From positions 1-8,322 of the forward strand of contig CAIXNQ010000069.1 of assembly GCA_903920835.1 (NCBI GenBank): a stretch of 8,322 bases of DNA. The letters are read 5' to 3'. Position 1 is the first letter of the stretch. Each line of letters starts with the position of its first letter. The notes under the pieces are model-generated. The model did no database searches. It was not told the origin of the DNA and was given only the letters and a program-made list of their open reading frames with translations. Both the position numbers and the translations under genes were made by a program. The DNA comes from an uncultured Bacteroidota bacterium (lineage in GTDB: Bacteria > Bacteroidota > Bacteroidia > Flavobacteriales > Flavobacteriaceae). Below, in pieces: positions 4,554 to 8,322 of the stretch.

Positions 4554-6362
4554 TTATAAATATTCTCCTTTTTCAGCAAGTTTGCGTTCCAATTCGGCTT
4601 GAAACTCTTCCATAACCGGCTTCATAGTGCTTTCAGGAATGTCGGCAATTCTAATATACATCAATCCATCAATTGCATTGTTAAATAATGGGTCAACATT
4701 AAAAGCAACCAAACGGGCATTTTGTTTGATGTATTTTTTAATCAAAACGGGCAACCGTAAATTTCCTGGTTCAAGTTCGTCAATGATTTTGTCAAATTTA
4801 TTCAAATCAGATTCTGCTTCGTCAAAAATAAAATCTTTATCAGCGTCTTTTAATCTAACTTTAAACTCTTTTCTTGGATGAACATATTGCGCTACATAAG
4901 GATCATAATAATTAGACTTCATAAACTCAATCATCAACGATTTTGAAAAATCCGAAAATTGATTGCTAATACTAACGCCGCCTAATAAGAATTTGTGTTC
5001 TGGATATCTTAGTGTTGCGTGCATTATTCCGCGCCACAGCAAGAACAAAGGCATTGGTTTTTGTTGGAATTCTTTGATGATGAAAGCCCGACCCATTTCG
5101 ATAGATTTGCTCATCATGTCGTTTAATTCAGATTCTATTCTAAACAAATCACTCAGATAAAATCCTTCAAAACCCATTTTTGGAAATATTTTTGAGCCAA
5201 TTCCCATTCTATACGCACCTGCAATTTGTTTAGTATCGTCATCCCACAAAAATAGATGGTGATAGTAATTGTCATATTTATCTAAATCAATAGATTTATT
5301 GGTGCCTTCGCCGACTGCTCTAAACGTAATTTCTCGCAATCGACCTATTTCGTGAAGAATGTTAGGTATTTTATCGGCTTCAGTAAAAAAAACCTCGTAA
5401 TTTTTACTTTGAAAATAACGATAATCAGCTTTTCTTAATTCATTTACCTCCGCAATTATTTTTTCTTGGCTTGCCGGGGTAACAATCTTTTTGGGACTTT
5501 TTGGTAATTTTAAATTTTGCGGATTGAGTAGCTTACTTTCTTTTTCAAAAGGATTGGCAAGCATGTATGTTTTTTTTCTCAAGAATTCTGAAAAATCTTC
5601 AATCGATATATATTCATTTTGTTCGGCAACCGAAATTGGTTTTCCGATTCTGACTTTAATTACTCTGTCTTTTTGAGTTAACAATTCCGAAGGGAGTTTT
5701 GCCGTTCGTAAAGTGTCGTCAAGTTTGGAAAGTATGTAAAACAAACGACTGTTTTTAGCATGAAAATAGATTGGAATTACTGGAACTTGTGCTTTACGAA
5801 TCACTTTTATTGCTCCTTCTTCCCAAGGTTTGTCAACAACGAGTTTTCCATCTTTATAGGTAGAAACTTCTCCAGCAGGAAACATTCCTAATGGTTTTCC
5901 GTCTTTTAAATGACGAAGGGTTTCTTTTATTCCAATCACGCTTGATTTTGCTTCTTTATGGTTTTCAAAAGGATTTACAGGCATGATATAGGACTTCATA
6001 GGCTCTATTCGATGCAATAAAAAGTTGGCAATTATTTTGAAATTTGGTTCTCTTTCGAGCATTAATTTTAAAAGTAAAATCCCATCAATTCCTCCAAGCG
6101 GATGATTTGAAATGGTCACATAAGCACCGTCTTTAGGTAATCTTTTTAGGTCTTCTTCTGGTATTTCAAATTTAATTTGAAGCTCGTCTAAAAGTGCGTT
6201 TAAAAAGTCAAGATCTTTTAAATGTTTGTTTCGGTCATAAATGTCGTTGAGCGTTGAAATTTTTAAAACTTTCATCAACAACCATCCCGACAAAGTTCCG
6301 AGCATGCCATATTTGTCTGTATTGATTGCTTTTGCAACTTCTTTAGCTGAAACTAACCCCAT
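4554..6362 (-). CDS. olsF: OlsF-like bifunctional acyltransferase (PlsC domain + OlsB/GNAT-like domain)
   Basis: This is a 602-aa two-domain enzyme. The N-terminal half (about 75-265) is a PlsC/LPLAT-type O-acyltransferase, with the active-site motif SNHPLGGIDG (N86, H87, D93) and FPAGEVS at 161-167 as the substrate-binding motif. His and Asp are separated by five residues, not the usual four. The C-terminal half (about 300-515) has the OlsB-like N-acyltransferase pattern: RLREITFRAVGEG at 341-353, D359/D361, HHLFLWDD at 368-375 and AGAYRMG at 381-387. The last 85 residues are charged and of unknown role. This pairing in this order is that of OlsF, described in Serratia and Flavobacterium, which makes ornithine lipids by N-acylating ornithine and then O-acylating the 3-hydroxy fatty acid. 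It acts at the inner face of the inner membrane. Glycine or another amino acid as acceptor is possible. The gene is divergent from xth and has a good promoter. Confidence 0.88.
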   Translation of the reverse strand: MGLVSAKEVAKAINTDKYGMLGTLSGWLLMKVLKISTLNDIYDRNKHLKDLDFLNALLDELQIKFEIPEEDLKRLPKDGAYVTISNHPLGGIDGILLLKLMLEREPNFKIIANFLLHRIEPMKSYIMPVNPFENHKEAKSSVIGIKETLRHLKDGKPLGMFPAGEVSTYKDGKLVVDKPWEEGAIKVIRKAQVPVIPIYFHAKNSRLFYILSKLDDTLRTAKLPSELLTQKDRVIKVRIGKPISVAEQNEYISIEDFSEFLRKKTYMLANPFEKESKLLNPQNLKLPKSPKKIVTPASQEKIIAEVNELRKADYRYFQSKNYEVFFTEADKIPNILHEIGRLREITFRAVGEGTNKSIDLDKYDNYYHHLFLWDDDTKQIAGAYRMGIGSKIFPKMGFEGFYLSDLFRIESELNDMMSKSIEMGRAFIIKEFQQKPMPLFLLWRGIMHATLRYPEHKFLLGGVSISNQFSDFSKSLMIEFMKSNYYDPYVAQYVHPRKEFKVRLKDADKDFIFDEAESDLNKFDKIIDELEPGNLRLPVLIKKYIKQNARLVAFNVDPLFNNAIDGLMYIRIADIPESTMKPVMEEFQAELERKLAEKGEYL

Positions 6363-6387
6363 TTTTTTTTATGTTTGTGGCACGAAA

Positions 6388-6420
6388 CAAAGATAGAAAA
6401 AAGTTGTAAACTCCAACAAA
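6388..6420 (-). promoter_or_regulatory. Promoter of olsF (-33 and -7 elements)
   Basis: On the minus strand TTTGTTG (6414-6420) is followed after 18 nt by TATCTTTG (6388-6395). Both fit the Bacteroidetes -33 TTG/TTTG and -7 TAnnTTTG pattern. The -7 box is 25 nt before the olsF ATG. It is the most complete promoter in the window. Confidence 0.72.
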
Positions 6421-6472
6421 GTGTTTTTTTATTTCTTTTTTTGTTATTTCGCTTTAGTCTTTTGTTTTTTAT

Positions 6473-6480
6473 TACTTTTG
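6473..6480 (+). promoter_or_regulatory. Probable -7 promoter box of xth
   Basis: TACTTTTG matches TAnnTTTG and lies 19 nt before the xth ATG. No clear TTG stands at the proper -33 distance; a TTTG at 6461-6464 is too close. The box faces away from the olsF promoter, so the 137-bp spacer carries two back-to-back promoters. Confidence 0.55.
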
Positions 6481-6499
6481 AAAACAAAAATATTATTTG

Positions 6500-7270
6500 A
6501 TGAAAATCATTTCTTACAACGTAAACGGAATTAGAGCAGCCATTTCTAAGGGTTTTATAGCATGGCTTCAAGAAGCCAATCCTGATGTTATTTGTCTTCA
6601 AGAAATTAAAGCTAATAAAGATCAAATTCCAGTTAGCGAGATTTCAAATGCGGGATATCCATCTCAGTATTATTTTCCTGCTACAAAAAAAGGATACAGC
6701 GGTGTGGCAATTTTATCGAAAACCGAACCAAGAAATGTTGTTTTTGGAACTGGAATTGAACACATGGACTTTGAAGGAAGAAACCTCAGGATTGATTTTG
6801 AAGGTATTTCGATAATGAGTTTGTATCTTCCGTCTGGAACAAACATTGAAAGATTGAGTCATAAATTCAAATATATGGATGATTTTCAAGTCTATATTAA
6901 CAATCTAAAATCAGAAATTCCAAACCTTGTTATTTGTGGTGATTATAATATTTGTCATGAACCAATTGATATTCATGACCCGGTTAGAAACAAAACCGTC
7001 TCTGGGTTTTTGCCCGAAGAACGCCTTTGGTTAGACACTTTTATGAAAAATGGATTTGTGGATAGTTTCAGGCATTTCAACAAAGATCCACATCATTATT
7101 CTTGGTGGAGCTACAGAGCGGGAGCCAGAAGCAATAACAAAGGTTGGCGTATCGACTATAATTTAGTGAGTGACCATCTGAAAAAAAATCTGAAACGTGC
7201 TGTTATTTTACCCGACGCTATCCACTCCGACCATTGCCCAGTTCTTGTAGAACTCGATTTTAAACTTTAA
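6500..7270 (+). CDS. xth: Exodeoxyribonuclease III (AP endonuclease, Xth family)
   Basis: This enzyme cleaves DNA at abasic sites and removes 3' blocking groups in base-excision repair. It also has 3'-5' exonuclease activity on duplex DNA. The protein is 256 aa, close to the E. coli enzyme. All catalytic residues of the EEP fold are present: N7 in YNVNGIRAA, E35 in CLQEIKA, Y109, D148 and N150 in CGDYN, D219 in WRIDY, and the final D244-H245 in SDHCP. The ATG at 6500 is the natural start (MKIISYNVNG). The frame is open one codon further to a TTG at 6497, but that would only add one residue. It runs 22 nt ahead of an OmpA-type lipoprotein gene with no terminator between them, so the two may share a transcript. 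Confidence 0.97.
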   Translation: MKIISYNVNGIRAAISKGFIAWLQEANPDVICLQEIKANKDQIPVSEISNAGYPSQYYFPATKKGYSGVAILSKTEPRNVVFGTGIEHMDFEGRNLRIDFEGISIMSLYLPSGTNIERLSHKFKYMDDFQVYINNLKSEIPNLVICGDYNICHEPIDIHDPVRNKTVSGFLPEERLWLDTFMKNGFVDSFRHFNKDPHHYSWWSYRAGARSNNKGWRIDYNLVSDHLKKNLKRAVILPDAIHSDHCPVLVELDFKL

Positions 7271-7292
7271 CATTAATCTAAAAAACAAAAAA

Positions 7293-8255
7293 ATGATCAA
7301 AAAAATTTCACTTTCCTTATTGGTTTTGACTTTAGCAACATCATGTGTTTCTAAGAAAATTTATAACGAATTAGAAAACAAATTCGCTGAATTGAAAAAA
7401 GAAAATCGCAAAATTGCCGACGAAAACGAAGAATTAGCCAAAACAAAAACCCAACTTGAAAACGATGCTGCTACTAAAAAAGCAGCTTTTGACAAACTAA
7501 AAGCAGAACATGACAAGCTTCAAGCCGATTTTGTAGTTTCAGAAAAAAGCTTGAAAACTTTACAAGCGTCTTATGCAGCACTAGAGAAAAACAGCAATGA
7601 ATCGCTGCAATCTAACATGGGTAAAAACAGAGAATTATTGGCGCAATTAGAAGCTAAAGAAAAAGCGCTGGCTGCTGAACAAGCAAAATTTAATAAAACC
7701 AAATCTGATTTGGCGGATAATTCAAAAAGATTGAGCGAACTAGAAGGAATGATGGCTGCCAAAGATGCCAGCATGAAAAAACTCAAAGAAACACTTTCAA
7801 AAGCTTTAAATAGCTTCGAAGGAAAAGGCTTGACTGTTGAACAAAAAAACGGAAAAGTTTATGTTTCTATGGAAAACAAACTTCTTTTCAGTTCTGGTAG
7901 TTGGGCTGTCGGAGTAGAAGGGAAAAAAGCGGTAGTTGAAGTAGCAAAAGTTCTTGGTGATAATCCTGAAATTTCTGTTTTAATAGAAGGTCATACAGAT
8001 AACGATAAATTTGCTGGAGCTGTCGGACAAATTGAAAACAATTGGGATTTATCAACCAAGCGAGCAACTGCAATTGTTAATATTTTAGGTGAAAACCAAA
8101 AAGTTAACAAACAAAATCTAACTGCCGCAGGAAGAAGTGAGTTTTCTCCAATTGCACCAAACACAAACCCTGAAGGAAAAGCCAAAAACAGAAGAATAGA
8201 AATTATCTTAACTCCAAAACTCGACGAAATTTCTAAAATGCTTAATGAGTTTTAA
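7293..8255 (+). CDS. OmpA/Pal-family peptidoglycan-binding lipoprotein with long coiled coil
   Basis: This is a 320-aa outer-membrane lipoprotein. The N-terminus is a type II signal peptide with lipobox ATSC, giving the lipidated cysteine C18. Residue 19 is Val with no acidic retention signal, which fits outer-membrane sorting. Residues about 24-170 are rich in Lys, Glu, Ala and Leu with no proline, as in a long coiled coil that could span much of the periplasm. The OmpA C-terminal domain follows (about 185-308): LLFSSGSWAV near 197-206, IEGHTDN at 231-237, WDLSTKRA at 251-258 and NRRIEIIL at 299-306. D236 and R257 are the expected contacts to the peptidoglycan peptide. The likely role is tethering the outer membrane to the cell wall. 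LspA, encoded in this window, would process it. No beta-barrel is present. Confidence 0.95.
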   Translation: MIKKISLSLLVLTLATSCVSKKIYNELENKFAELKKENRKIADENEELAKTKTQLENDAATKKAAFDKLKAEHDKLQADFVVSEKSLKTLQASYAALEKNSNESLQSNMGKNRELLAQLEAKEKALAAEQAKFNKTKSDLADNSKRLSELEGMMAAKDASMKKLKETLSKALNSFEGKGLTVEQKNGKVYVSMENKLLFSSGSWAVGVEGKKAVVEVAKVLGDNPEISVLIEGHTDNDKFAGAVGQIENNWDLSTKRATAIVNILGENQKVNKQNLTAAGRSEFSPIAPNTNPEGKAKNRRIEIILTPKLDEISKMLNEF

Positions 8256-8286
8256 TCTGAAATTAGTTTTTGAATATAGATTTTTG

Positions 8287-8322
8287 TTAAGTTATGGTGA
8301 TTCGGATATTTTGGACAATTCC
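8287..8322 (-). CDS. Possible 3' end of a minus-strand gene running off the right edge
   Basis: On the minus strand an open frame enters from the right edge and stops with TAA at 8287-8289. The eleven visible residues are GIVQNIRITIT. The alternating hydrophobic pattern would suit a C-terminal beta strand. The stretch is far too short to identify and could be chance. If real, the gene is convergent with the OmpA lipoprotein gene, about 31 nt away. Confidence 0.25.
   Translation of the reverse strand, partial: GIVQNIRITIT

Noticed and set aside
6497..6499. TTG as start codon of xth
   Set aside because: It adds one residue before a normal ATG at 6500, which gives the standard Xth N-terminus and a leader length like the other genes.
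6353..6625. Minus-strand 90-codon ORF over the olsF-xth spacer
   Set aside because: It overlaps the start of olsF, both promoters and the start of xth. Its composition is low-complexity, driven by AT-rich DNA, and no family is recognisable.

Overview
The window looks like chromosomal DNA from a flavobacterium (family Flavobacteriaceae, probably Flavobacterium or a close relative). The DNA is very AT-rich. Genes are preceded by A-rich leaders instead of Shine-Dalgarno sequences. Four genes have a Bacteroidetes-type -7 box (TAnnTTTG) 19-25 nt before the start codon. The protein families also fit: a bacilliredoxin, an OlsF-type two-domain lipid acyltransferase, an LspA with a long loop, and an OmpA lipoprotein.

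Left block (1-2301, + strand): the 3' part of an endonuclease/exonuclease/phosphatase (EEP) family protein that enters from the left edge; a small exported OB-fold protein; 3-hydroxyanthranilate 3,4-dioxygenase (kynurenine pathway, leading to NAD); and a hotdog-fold acyl-CoA thioesterase. The first three are spaced 6-11 nt apart and probably form an operon. The thioesterase follows a short 7-bp tandem repeat. Its stop codon overlaps that of lspA (lipoprotein signal peptidase), which is transcribed towards it.

Middle (2926-4028): about 1.1 kb with no gene that I can support. It is the most unusual part of the window. It holds a three-block imperfect inverted repeat (3345-3528) and an array of nine directly repeated CATGGT units spaced 20-21 bp apart (3620-3793). 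Inside the array, a 62-bp block of three units is itself duplicated. The right end of the region is a clear intrinsic terminator for the bacilliredoxin gene.

Right block (4029-8322): on the minus strand, a BrxA/BrxB-family bacilliredoxin and a 602-aa PlsC + OlsB-like acyltransferase (ornithine/amino-acid lipid synthesis). The acyltransferase is divergent from xth (exonuclease III, base-excision repair), and xth is followed 22 nt later by an OmpA/Pal-type lipoprotein with a long coiled coil. The last 36 nt may be the 3' end of a minus-strand gene.

The protein genes are ordinary core or near-core functions: DNA repair, envelope lipids and lipoproteins, thiol redox and NAD synthesis. I see no defence, phage or transposon genes. 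The only candidate for something undescribed is the non-coding repeat region between lspA and the bacilliredoxin gene.
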